From assembly GCF_022376445.1 (NCBI RefSeq), contig NW_025954962.1:434001-498000 (forward strand): a stretch of 64,000 nt of DNA. The letters run 5' to 3'. The notes beneath the pieces were generated by a model that saw nothing but the letters and a program-made list of their open reading frames with translations, did not search any database and was not told where the DNA came from. Positions 45,859-58,808 of this stretch are shown here, piece by piece. The position numbers were made by a program, and so were the translations under genes. Source of the DNA: Fomitopsis serialis. Lineage: Eukaryota > Basidiomycota > Agaricomycetes > Polyporales > Fomitopsidaceae. How positions within the stretch are numbered: position 1 is the stretch's first letter; every line of letters begins with the position of its first letter.

Positions 45859-48439
45859 ATGGACGCAACCGCCTCCCCCTCACGACGCAAGCTCGTCGGC
45901 CAGCCTCTGCTCTATGCCATCTCCGTCTTCGCCAGTCTTGGTGTGTTTTTGGTGAGTCCCTACTCAGCCCCAGCCAGCGTGGTCGCTGACACCCTCTCCA
46001 GTTTGGCTATGATCAAGGGTAGGCGCTGCCCACAGCACTGCCATACGTTTCAGACTGAAGACGAGCCTCGCAGAGTCATGTCTGGGGTCATCACAGGGCC
46101 CCACTTTCGTAAATTCTTCAACAACCCTGGCCCAATCGAGGTCGGGACGATGGTCGCCGTACTCGAGATTGGCGCATTCAGTGAGTGTAAAGCGTTATCT
46201 CGGATACACCGTCTTGACGTCTGTTCGTACAGTCACGTCCATCGCGGCCGGTCGTGTTGGAGATACTGTGGGGCGACGGGGAACCCTCTTCATCGGCGCC
46301 CTGATATTCGCCGCCGGGGGCGCGGTTCAGACCTTCACTCCCGGTTTCTGGGTCATGGTTGTGGGCCGTATCATCGCCGGCTTCGGCGTTGGTTTGCTAT
46401 CGTACGTCCCAATGTCTCCTGTACCCTTGACCAGTGTCCAACGCCCTCATTTCTCCAGAACGATTGTACCTATATACCAGAGTGAGATATCGCCGCCGAA
46501 CCATGTGCGTGTAATCGGGTGTTTGAGCGCCCACAATCTGACACCACCTACAGAGAGGCGCATTGGCCTGCATGGAGTTCACCGGGAACATCTTCGGATA
46601 TGCTTCTTCAGTCGTACGTAATTCTCTTGCGTCGGCCCCCCTGGTGTTAAGTATTGCCATCAGTGGATCGACTACTTCTGCTCGTTCATAGACTCGGACT
46701 TATCCTGGCGCATTCCGTTATTCATACAATGCGTGATTGGAGCTCTGCTCGCAGCTGGTACCGCCTTGATGCCGGAGAGCCCTCGGTCAGTTGCACTCCG
46801 TTGTCATTCACTTCATGCCACTAACCGATATCACGCGCTAGATGGCTGATTGACACTGACCAGGACGACGAGGGTTTGCAAGTACTGGTTGACTTGCACG
46901 GTGGCGATCCTCAGGACGAGATTGCCAACGCCGAATACGAAGAAATCAAGGAGCGAGTCATGATTGAAGTTCGTCAGACGTTTCCAGCCCGGACACTCCG
47001 AACTGACCAGACATTCAGCGCGAGAGCGGAGAGGCCCGGTCTTATGCCGTGATGTGGAAAAAGTACAAACGCCGCGTTCTGCTTGCTATGTCGTCGCAGG
47101 CGTTTGCACAGCTTGTGAGTAGTACCTTGTACTGCGGCTCCTTCCCATTCATATGTGATCAAAATCGCGTGACAGAATGGAATCAACGGTAAAGATGACA
47201 GCTTCGCCCGTCTTAGTTTGGTCTAATAATGTTGCTTCCAGTGATCTCGTACTACGCTCGTAAGGCGGATTGAATTAATTCATGTATTAGTTGAGCTGAC
47301 CATCTCTGTGGCTTGAAGCACGCGTATTTGAAGGTACGCAGCTCATTTCCATTCGCGGTCTGCTCCTGACGCATCCTTGAAGAGGCGGGATGGATAGGCC
47401 GTGACGCCATTCTCATGACTGGGATCAATGCGATCATCTACCTTCTCAGTACTCTGCCAACGTCAGTATCGCATACATTTGTCCATTGAAAGATGCTCAC
47501 CACTGAGTGCAGGTGGGTATTGGTTGATCGCCTAGGTCGTCGCCCCATCCTGCTCTCCGGCGCTGTTGTGGTAAGTCTGTCAATTGAATACGAAATAACA
47601 GACGGTAATGATTTGTGTAGATGGCGGTCTCGCTTGGCCTTACAGGCTGGTGGATGTACATCGACGTGCCGGAGACACCCAATGCAGTCGTCATCTGCGT
47701 CATCATCTTCAACGCCGCGTTCGGCTATAGGTCTGTCTTCCCCGGTCGTTATTCCTGTGATATGCTCATATGCCTTGCAGTTGGGGTCCGATCCCGTGGC
47801 TCTTGTGAGTATGAGAAGCGTGATAGCCTGATGTAACTCGCTGAATGTCCTCTGCAGCCCTCCTGAAATCATGCCCCTCACGATTCGTGCTAAGGGTGTC
47901 TCGCTCTCCACTGCGACGAACTGGGCTTTCAACTTCCTTGTTGGTGAGATTACACCGTTTTTGCAAGAGCACATCGAGTGGCGCCTGTACCCAATGCACG
48001 GCTTCTTCTGTGTCTGCAGCTTTGTTGTCGGTGAGTGACGACCGTGTCGATCTACCTGACCTGCCATATTGACTGGTCCGTCCAATAGTATACTTCCGTA
48101 AGTTGTCATATCTGCTCACTTGACTCTTTGCTGACGGCCCGTAAGTATACCCTGAGACGAGGGGTGTGCCTCTTGAAGAGATGGATGCTGTGTTCGGTGA
48201 AGGTAAGCTGTTCGCCTCTCCGTGAGCGAGTCCCCCTCAACGTTGCTGCAGAGGAACTAGAAGAACGGCTGGAGGACGAGGAGTCCGAAAGAGCTTCTCT
48301 TGTCTCGAGACGTTCATCTCGTAGCAGACGGTCTCGCCTGAGTGTGACCCGGCCGACACCCGAGAGCCGGGGCGTGCTGAGCCGACTGCTCAGCCAACGT
48401 AGCCGCGGGAATTACCAGCCCATCGAAGGCGACGAATAG
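45859..48439 (+). CDS. MFS hexose/sugar transporter
   Basis: The gene starts MDATASPSRRKLVGQPLLY and stops at 48,437-48,439 with many introns. Sugar porter signatures run in order: FGYDQGVMSGVITG, GRVGDTVGRRGTLFIG, VGRIIAGFGVGLLS, VPIYQSEISPPNHRG, PESPRWL, QLNGINVISYYAP, VDRLGRRPILL, WGPIPWLYPPEIMP and PETRGVPLEEMDAVFGE. A long basic Ser/Arg tail ends NYQPIEGDE and is likely cytosolic and phosphorylated. It would take up hexoses, or perhaps pentoses or oligosaccharides, by proton symport. Three very short exons are required: 17 nt (46002-46018, FGYDQG), 18 nt (47242-47259, VISYYA) and 15 nt (47319-47333, PRVFE). Confidence 0.9.
46002..46018 (+). other. 17-nt micro-exon of the sugar transporter
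   Basis: TTTGGCTATGATCAAGG lies between CTCCAG and GTAGGC and encodes the signature FGYDQG; skipping it would remove the motif and shift the frame. Confidence 0.65.
47242..47259 (+). other. 18-nt micro-exon of the sugar transporter
   Basis: TGATCTCGTACTACGCTC lies between TTCCAG and GTAAGG and encodes VISYYA of the NGIN-VISYYAP motif. Confidence 0.6.
47319..47333 (+). other. 15-nt micro-exon of the sugar transporter
   Basis: CACGCGTATTTGAAG lies between TTGAAG and GTACGC and encodes PRVFE; the next exon continues EAGWIGRDA in frame. Confidence 0.6.
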
Positions 48440-48861
48440 GAACTCCCGAGGATGGGCAATAGGGCAGCTGAGGAGCATCGTGAAGACAACGAGGAATCCC
48501 AGCCGCTTACGCGTGCGGAGGACGAGGAAGCTTCATGATGCGTTGTCGGTGACGATGTCGTGGTAGTGGTGACTCGTTTCTTGGCTTTTCCCGTGCTCCA
48601 TCCTCACCCAGTTCAAGTCTACTACTCTACACACATTTAAACGGCACTCTCCCTCGAGCTCCCACAACCTACCATCTCGCAATATTTAAAATACGAATCA
48701 CTAGTCGTTGAACGTTTGAACCCTCATGTGCAATGACGAACGCATTGCCGTCCAGTTTCCGAGAGAGAGAGTGCACTCGAGTACGGTCTGATTCAGCGTC
48801 TACAGATCTGCTTCGCAATTACGACTTTGCACGTATTAGCGCTTATTCGTACACTTCTTGC
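48440..48861. other. Intergenic region, transporter 3' flank and helicase promoter
   Basis: A frame is open upstream of the helicase ATG from 48,733, so the start could be earlier. Nothing else is supported. Confidence 0.4.
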
Positions 48862-50759
48862 ATGCGATCCTTCAGGTGGCCTCAGTCTTTGCTCTCGGCC
48901 CAACGTCCTTTACTTTTCGACACAAGGCAATCGGGTCGCCTATCGCAATGCTGCTGCAGGCTCAACAGCACGACTTCATCTGTTGTCGATAACCAGGGTC
49001 GACCTGTCTACTATGAACCTCCCCCTACTTACCTCGGCACGGAAGAACGCGTCCCGCTCGATCGCTGGTTACAGCCTGGACTTGTGTCGGCTTTGAAGGA
49101 GGCGTTTCCTGCGGTGAAATATGCTACTACTACACAACGCGAGCTCTTCAAGGCCGTGATGGTGGGGCAGGATGTCATGTTGCAGACGCCGACGGGAAGT
49201 GGGAAGTGGGTAGCCTGTCATTGTTGCACCTGGTCGTATCACTGATGCAACGTTCATGTAGGTCGTTCTCCCTCATGTTGGCGGCGCTCTCCAAAGAGCG
49301 GACGTCCACTGATGCGCAGAGCATAACGTCTCTTATCATCGTTCCGCACAGAGACTTGGTGTACCAGTACCTCCGCTGGATCCAAAGAATCCATGACGTT
49401 ATTCCCGAGTTGGGTACTCTGGATTCTTTGGCACAGACACTCGTCCGGGGCTCGTCGGTCTCACTCGACGAGCGTTTGCAGAGAATGCGCGCGGAACCTC
49501 CGCACATCCTCATTGGCACCCCGCAGGCTCTCCTGGAGGCGTACCAGCGGTCTCCCGAGGTGCTCATGTTCGGCAAGCTCTCCACCGTGGTCGTGGACGA
49601 AGTCGACTATCTCCTCGAGTGGCTACCGCAAACGCGCGACAAGTACAAGAAGCTCAAGGCGACACGTATGCTGCGCAAGCACCCCACGCCGACCCGGCAG
49701 TTGCTCGATGCGATATTTCAGCCGGTGCGTTCGCCCGTCAGCGCGCAGAAGCAGAAGAATTTCGAGGGGGAGGTGATGGAGCTTGACGAGTCTGGGGTGA
49801 ATCGCCCGCAGCTTGTCATGGCGAGCGCGACGTTCCGGGCGAACTTCCGGCGGTACCTTCTCGACTCCGGCGGGTGGCACCACCAGACGAGGGGTTGGGT
49901 GAAGATTGCCAACAATACCAAGGATGATAAGTTCATCGCTGATCACGAGGACAACCGCGCTGTGCACTCGCTCGGGGGTACGGGGATACAACACCATGTT
50001 TTGGTCGTGTCGGAGACGGGAGATGTCAGAAACATCCACGATGCCGCCGTGTCAAGTGAGGGCAATCGCGGTGCAAAAATCGAAGAGGCTCGTGTGGATG
50101 GTGAAGGCAGGAAGTCACCACCTGTAGGAAAGTTTGCGTCGGACGCTAAGAAACCATCCGATAGTGCAGAAGTACCTAGTGCGTCACGAGCGTTTGTGTC
50201 ATGAGAATGTTTCTGACATAACCTAAACACAGAAGACGACGTGGACACTGTTCCATTCAGTCCACACCTACTAGAAGCCGTAGCGGAAGTATTCGCGCTG
50301 GACGTCCCGCGTCTGGCTTTGTTAGTTTTGCCGGCCTCTGCACCTGTGCTCGAGGTCATAGGGGAACTTCGCAAGCTCGGGGTCAACGCGCAAGGGATGA
50401 ACGTACTAGAGGACGAAGCGGGTGGTACGTACTTGACTCAAGACGCTCCGGAAGATGCCACAGAGAATCCAACAATGCTCGTGTCAACTCTCGCGACGAC
50501 CCGAGGACTGGATCTGCCCAGTATCACCCATGTGTTCATTCTCGGCTTGCCGAAGGATCGACCAGGCGATGCATACATGCACGCTGCTGGGCGTGTGGGG
50601 CGATTCGGGCGCAGCGGCAAGGTCATCACGGTCATCGAGGAGCAACGCCTGGTCACTACCCGGAAGGGAGAGAAACGATTGGTGGACCAGCCCCGTATTC
50701 TCCGCCATACACTCGAGGTAATGGGTGTCGTGCCCACGAAGCTGTCGCATTTCGCATAG
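48862..50759 (+). CDS. Mitochondrial DEAD-box-like RNA helicase
   Basis: Three exons (48862-49205, 49262-50178, 50233-50759) give 595 residues. The start MRSFRWPQSLLSAQRPLLF looks like a mitochondrial presequence. Helicase motifs: Q-like TTTQRELFK, motif I TPTGSGKS (split by intron 1), Ia VPHRDLVYQYL, GTPQALLEA, motif II DEVD in place of DEAD, motif III SAT, STLATTRGLDLP, and motif VI HAAGRVGRFGRSG in place of HRxGRxxR. A linker of about 100 charged residues divides the two RecA folds. The altered motifs suggest a specialised mitochondrial helicase, perhaps Mrh4-like, which assists large-subunit ribosome assembly in yeast. That assignment is tentative; helicase membership is firm. Confidence 0.85.
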
Positions 50760-51262
50760 GGTTCCGGGACCACTAAGACCAAAATAGTGTCGCCACGTCA
50801 CTGCGTACGCCCCATAATGACTGTGGGAGGAAGTGCCAGATGCTTTGGGTATGCAGTGGGGAAGTCGGAGAAACCAGGCGTGTTTGTGTGGGAGCTGTAC
50901 ATGTCAGCCTCGAGGTTAGCAAGCTTGTTGTGTTTCCCCCATCGTACCACAGACGACGGGTGTCTCGCTAGGCGATCATAAACATTATTCTGGAAGTTGC
51001 GGATTCTATGAACCCGTCGAGCAGCAAGAGAGTGGTGCCGATAAGGGCGAAGCGATGTAGATAGAGCTGCATTGGCGTAGTGATCTGAGGTCGGCAGGCG
51101 TAGCGCGTCGCTGATCGGGAGGCACGTGGAAGCGCCTTCCAGCCTCCCGTTCGCGTGCGGCCATGAAAGCCCCCCGACGGGCGAGGACATGCTCTGTCTC
51201 CCCGACCACTCTCTCCTCCGGGCCCCTTCGTTCTTTCCCCTCCCCGCCCCAGTCACCCCGAC
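50760..51262. other. Intergenic region, no supported gene
   Basis: About 500 bp follow the helicase. A long minus-strand frame (50,798-51,604) of Gly/Arg-rich sequence overlaps the next gene's start and is judged a shadow. The end is pyrimidine-rich (51,215-51,255). Confidence 0.45.
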
Positions 51263-53787
51263 ATGCCGGCTGCAGCGCGTCCGCGCTGGCCCACGCTCTT
51301 CCTGCTTGCGGCTGCTTGCTTCGTTAGCGCCGTAGCCGCCGCCGGTTCGTCCTCCGCCGCATCGTCGACCACAACACCTTCCGCACCCACCTCCCTCTCC
51401 TTGACCACGAGCTACACGCCCCTCGTCACGACCGTTCGCTCCGGAGGAAATACCATCACGTTTTCCACGTCCCTCCCCGTTTCCACCTTCAATGTCACCG
51501 TCACCGCAACCTCTACCGCAAGCGCGTCCGCGTCGAGCAACAGCTCCGCCGCCGCCGCCTCTGCCTCTGCGGCTGCTGAGGCAGCCCGCACCCTGGACAC
51601 GCAAATCGACCCTGCCTTTGGTGTCCTCGGAGCTCTGCTCATCTTGACCGGCTTACCCAGTGCATTCCTCGGGCACAAGAACCGGTGGACATCGTTCTTC
51701 CTTATCGGCGTGTACACCTTCGCGCTCGTCTGCTTCTCGCTCATTATTCGCTTCGGCGTCCTTCAAGCCGTGAATCCTCCGACCAAAGCGGTACGCGGGC
51801 TGTTCATGCTCGCGTGCGGCGTCGCTGGAATCGCCGGAGGCGGCATTGCCATCTTTTTCTGGCAGGCGACCAGGTACTTCGTGGGCGCATGGGGAGGTTT
51901 CGTGGTTGCACTGTGGATACAATGCTTCAGAGATGGCGGCCTTATTTCCCCGATCGGTCTCAGGTGGATTCTGTACATCGGTGAGACCAGGTTGTTAATC
52001 ATGTTTTGACTCTGCTCAGACGCCCATCATCTGTCCTACAGTGCTGGGAGTGATAGGCTTCGTGCTATGCACCATCCCGAAGATCCATTACCATGTCCTG
52101 CTCCTTTCCACCTCGTTCGTGGGCGCCACTGCTGTAATTCTGGGGATCGATTGTTTCACCACGGGTGATCTGAAGGAGGTATGTTCGCACCCTCGCTAGC
52201 AAGAACGAGTTAGATAACTCATCACACGCTCAGTTTTATGTCTGGAATCTGGGATTCACCACTTTGTTCCCGAAGTTTACCAACAACGGTATCAAGTTCC
52301 CCATCAACCAGACGATGGAGATCGAATTGGGACTCATTGGCGCGGTCTCCCTCATGGGCATCGCTGTTCAGTTCCAAGTGCTCCAGGTGCTCCAGCGGAA
52401 GCTGAAGGAGATTCAGGCCGCGGCCAAACGACAGGACAAGGACCTTGAGGACCGAGCTGCTATGGCGTTCGCAGAATTGGAACGGGAGAAAGCAGAGTGG
52501 GACCGCGAGCACCCTACACTGGGTATGCATGGTCGCAAGGACAGCGACTTCTCGTCTTTGCTTAAGGATTCCGACGAGAGACAATCGCCTTCTCCTCGCC
52601 AGCGGTACCAGTCAGGTGTTTCCGACTTCATCGCAGCGCCCATTCCTACCGAGGAGATGCACCGTTCCACTTCGAAGCTTCTGCAGAGTCCTGGCGCTCT
52701 TCCGACGCTCGACCTGGGCTTTGACATCGAGAACGACGTGCCCAAGGACTATATCATCAAGCAGAGCAAGAGCCCGAAGGTTAAGGACACGCCGCAGACC
52801 CAGGCAGAGCTCGACGATCTGAAACGCAAGGAGGACCTCTTGGCGGAGATCCAGACTATCCGCAAGTCTATTGAAGTCTTGAAGACGGACCCATCTAGCT
52901 CGTCCGGCTCGCGTCACCAGTCATTCACGTCTCGTCGCACTCTCAGTCAAGACCTCGGCTCGCTCCTACCGACGGCTCCTGCGCACTTGCGTCCTCCTCG
53001 TCAAACGGACCCTCGTGCTCGTGTGCAGTCGATGGAGATGTCTACCATGGCATCGCAGGTCGGCGCGTCCATTGGCAGACCTACGAGTGCACCTCTGCGC
53101 GACGATGACTGGGACACGTACGTGCGCGAACGCAAGCTGCTGCAGCCTCCTTCTGGTGTTACGCCACCAATTGCCACGACGCCTGTCAGCCCAACTCCCC
53201 GATTCCCTGTCTCCCCTGCTGTGGGAGAAGCTTTGACGAAGCGGCACCGACTCGAGAGTACCTATTCAACGAACGGTCTCGAATGGGCAGCTGCGGACGG
53301 CGTGCGGCGGCCTTCACCCGTCCATAAAGTAGTTTCCGCAGGCCACGACATGCCTGCTGTGTTGCGCGCCCCACACGCGAGGTCGCACTCACAAGGTGGA
53401 GTACCAGTCACCATTCTACCGCCTCAGAAGCCGGCAGCTTCGCGTTCTCCCCAGCCTGCCGAGACGCCAGTCCCATGGACGCAGCGTACGCTGACGTTCG
53501 AGCAACTCGATGATCGCCATCGTGAGAAGATCCGGGAGCTGCAGGAGCCGCTGACGCGTGCTGAGAAAGAGCACGTTGAGGTCGCAGAGGCGAAAGCTCG
53601 GTGGGAGAGGGCGAAGGCGGCGGAGAAGCAGGCGGTGGCTAAGCGCCAGGCTGAGAAGGCCGCCGCGGTCAGCAAGGAGGTCGCGAAGCAGCAGAAACCG
53701 GGCGACCCCGTCGGCTCGTCTTCCAAGCGCAAGTCTCGGACGATGGAGGAGCAGGTCGGCAGCTCTCGCCCCACTCGCGGTCGCTGA
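51263..53787 (+). CDS. DUF4203/TMEM198-like seven-span membrane protein
   Basis: Three exons (51263-51980, 52042-52178, 52234-53787) give 802 residues. There is a signal peptide (LFLLAAACFVSAVAAAG), then a Ser/Thr/Ala-rich stretch with NxT sites. About seven hydrophobic spans follow from residue 115 (FGVLGALLILTGLPSAFLGH, LFMLACGVAGIAGGGIAIFF, YVWNLGFTTLFP ...). The cytosolic part is long and charged, with a coiled-coil segment (KLKEIQAAAKRQDKDLEDRA) and a basic Glu/Lys/Ala helix near the end. The fold is that of DUF4203 proteins; function in fungi is unknown. The annotated stop may be false: at 53,769-53,772 a CCCC run is followed by an open 74-codon +1-frame tail to 54,020 that looks coding (SLSADMLANVPGGTSSKRMS). 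Confidence 0.8.
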
Positions 53788-54668
53788 GCGCGGACATGCT
53801 TGCGAACGTGCCTGGCGGGACGTCCTCGAAGCGGATGTCGATGATGAAAGTGGAGGACTGGCAGAAGCACCAGCAGGACGTCGAGCTGGGACTTCGGCCG
53901 GAGGAGCAGCGTGCTTCACGACGGCGGTCTGCCGTTCCATTCCCTGAGACGCAGGATCGGCCTGCCGATGGGAGGGACGCGCGGAGGAACTCCCGGTCGC
54001 CGCGCCAGATGCTTAGCTGAGGTAGGCTGTGGGTCTCCTGGTCTGCTGCATGATTGTCCTCACGACCGGTCATGATACTGTACCATATCGCCAGTTGACT
54101 TCGTCTTGACGCGTCCCCGGATCGTCGCCACTCGCTTGTCTCTTGTTCACGAACGATGGAATAATGGACTTCTCCGCATGCATGGACTCGATAACATACT
54201 TCTCCATCTCTGTCACCCTCTCATCCATCTTGTCCTGTCTGTCGCCATCGATGTCTATTACTACTATTACTAGTACGGTAAGTACGTGCTCGTCGTCTAC
54301 GTTTGTGTCTGTTGTGAACATTATTCAGTAGTTCGTTGTCAATGTCGACTCAGTTGTGAATCCGCTTGTACGGTCTAGGTGCGTATGGATTGCATGCCGA
54401 GTTTCGACCTCCAGAGCCGTCTTCAAGGCCGTCCTGGATGCGTACTGCCTTCCGAGGCGTGACGTAGGGCCTGATGGCGGGACGTGACCGATGGACTTCG
54501 TCGCGGTCTGGGAGTGGGACTGCCCCGCCGCTGGGCGACCAAGTCCGGTCTAGCCCAACTCTCTCCACTTCTCAATTGACCTGTCCCTTGCGTCAAGCCT
54601 GTTCACGCTCCTATAAAGCCTATACCCTCCTTACCTGCCCAAGGGCAATCTCACACTCATTCACTGCA
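53788..54668. other. Possible coding tail, then intergenic region
   Basis: Bases 53,788-54,020 probably continue the DUF4203 protein in another frame. The rest, to 54,668, holds no supported gene. Confidence 0.4.
54612..54618 (+). promoter_or_regulatory. TATA box of the 54.7-kb gene
   Basis: TATAAAG lies 57 bp upstream of the ATG at 54669, within a pyrimidine-rich stretch. Confidence 0.5.
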
Positions 54669-55446
54669 ATGTCTATCTCCCGCTCAAAATCCACGACTCA
54701 TATATACGGCGGCGCCATCCAAGGCCCTCATAGTCGCGAGCAGAACAGGCCGCCTCGAGCTCATCTGTCTCGCAGCAAAAGTGTCCTCGGACACCGTGAA
54801 CTAACATCCTCCCCGGTCGTGCGCTCCCCATCAGGGGAACGCGAGGATCCATTCAACCTGTCCAACTTCTTCCCGTCTCACCTCGGTCTGGGGGAGTGGG
54901 GATGGCTTCAGGACGAGACCAATCACATAGAGCGCTCTCCGACTCGCTCGGGCTACACCACCCCGTTCGCAGAGGAAGATGAATGGATGCCTGCCACACC
55001 ACCCGACGTGGAGACGTACAACAGGCCGCTGAACGGGGAGTTGGCGGAGGAGGCGATTCAGCGCGAAGACAAGCTCGGTATCTTGACCTTCGGTATGCCG
55101 TCGCATCGAATCGCGGGAGGGCTTTCGCTGATGGTTTGCACAACCAGGTGACTTCCTCGCTTCACCGCATGCTGGGAACAAGCACTCGAACGACCAATTG
55201 GTATCGCCGTATTCCGAGTACGATCTGACTGACGACGAGGCTCTGTACCACGCGTTGTCCGCGCAACGCGTCTCGCGCGGGCGGGCGACCGAGCGGGAGG
55301 CAGGGACTCAGTTGCGCGGGGGGTTTGACGAGCTTTTTGCTGCTGAGGCTGCCTCGGGCATCATGGAGGGCCTGGCGGACGGAGGATACTCGCTGCTGTA
55401 TGGGGGCATCCGGGGGGCGATGGACTTGTTTGATACGCAATTCTAG
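54669..55446 (+). CDS. Hypothetical protein
   Basis: Two exons (54669-55092 and 55148-55446, intron 55 nt) give 240 residues. I do not recognise the family. The first third is basic and Ser-rich (MSISRSKSTTHIYGG), with several RSxS sites that might be phosphorylated. Further on there are acidic patches (AEEDEWMPATPPD, YSEYDLTDDEALYHAL). The C-terminus is Gly-rich and mildly hydrophobic (GGYSLLYGGIRGAMDLFD). No signal peptide or true membrane span is present. A canonical TATA box suggests regulated expression. It is likely confined to Agaricomycetes, though I cannot test that. Confidence 0.65.
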
Positions 55447-55665
55447 TGGTTGTGATGAGCGCAGGGCGTGTGCGGCGACTGAGCGCGGGGAAACCTCGTG
55501 GGCCGGGGAGCCGGGAGGACCCCGAACGCGGAGTTTCGGGGGGAGCCCACGGGGACGGGCGGTCGTTATAAGATGGATGCGCGTGGGTAAAAAGGAGGTT
55601 TCTTCCCACTCCCACACTCGACATTTCCCACAGCTTCACGAACGCGCTCTTAGACCAAGTCCGCT

Positions 55666-58147
<2,482 letters not shown>

Positions 58148-58808
58148 ATTACCTGACCACGTTCCAGTACACGTTCGAATGCATATTCGTCCATGTAGCT
58201 CGAGCCGTGAGTAGGCATGCGTTCTCGGGCATCCTGGGCTCGTCGACACACTATCCGAGCAAGCCATATGGCATTGCTCGGCGAAAGTCTGAGGCCAATC
58301 CGAGGCCGTCGCTGCCGTCTGGCCCTGACTGACGCAGCAGATTCCAAATTCCGCAAATAGCGGCTGAGTTCCGAGCTATCGATGACTGGCTGGATGGCTG
58401 CGACTCGGCTGCGACTCACTGGGACGATTCGGATGGGGCACGCATCGGCGCTCGTTTCAGGCTCATAAGGACGCGAACGAGCCATCTTTCTCCATCTCTT
58501 CGTCTCTGCCGCGTCGAAAAACCCCTCGTAGCTGCCTGCGACGCGTATTTTGAACGTCCCTACTCGCCCCCGCTGCGTATAAGAACATCGCTGACACCTG
58601 TGAGTAGCATGACAAACGTTCGACGCGGGACGCATATGGCGGACGGTCATACGGCGCATACGCCCGTGCACCACTTCTGCAGAGCTTTTTGGCGTCCGTC
58701 GTACCACCGCTTCCCCTCTAGCTCCGCCCTGATATTTCGTCGATCCACATATAAAAATCCTGCTCTATCTGCTCTCCGTACTCATTATCTCCCTTAGGAC
58801 CAGCAATC
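58148..58808. other. Intergenic region, pyruvate kinase promoter
   Basis: No supported gene. A 275-codon minus-strand frame (57,880-58,707) has no family resemblance and runs antisense into CSL. The last 150 bases carry a TATA box and CT-rich tracts. Confidence 0.5.
58750..58757 (+). promoter_or_regulatory. TATA box of pyruvate kinase
   Basis: TATAAAAA lies 52 bp upstream of the pyruvate kinase ATG at 58809, as expected for a highly expressed glycolytic gene. Confidence 0.6.

Noticed and set aside
50798..51604. 268-codon minus-strand open frame rich in Gly and Arg
   Set aside because: Shadow of the Ala/Ser-rich start of the DUF4203 gene; low complexity and no domain.
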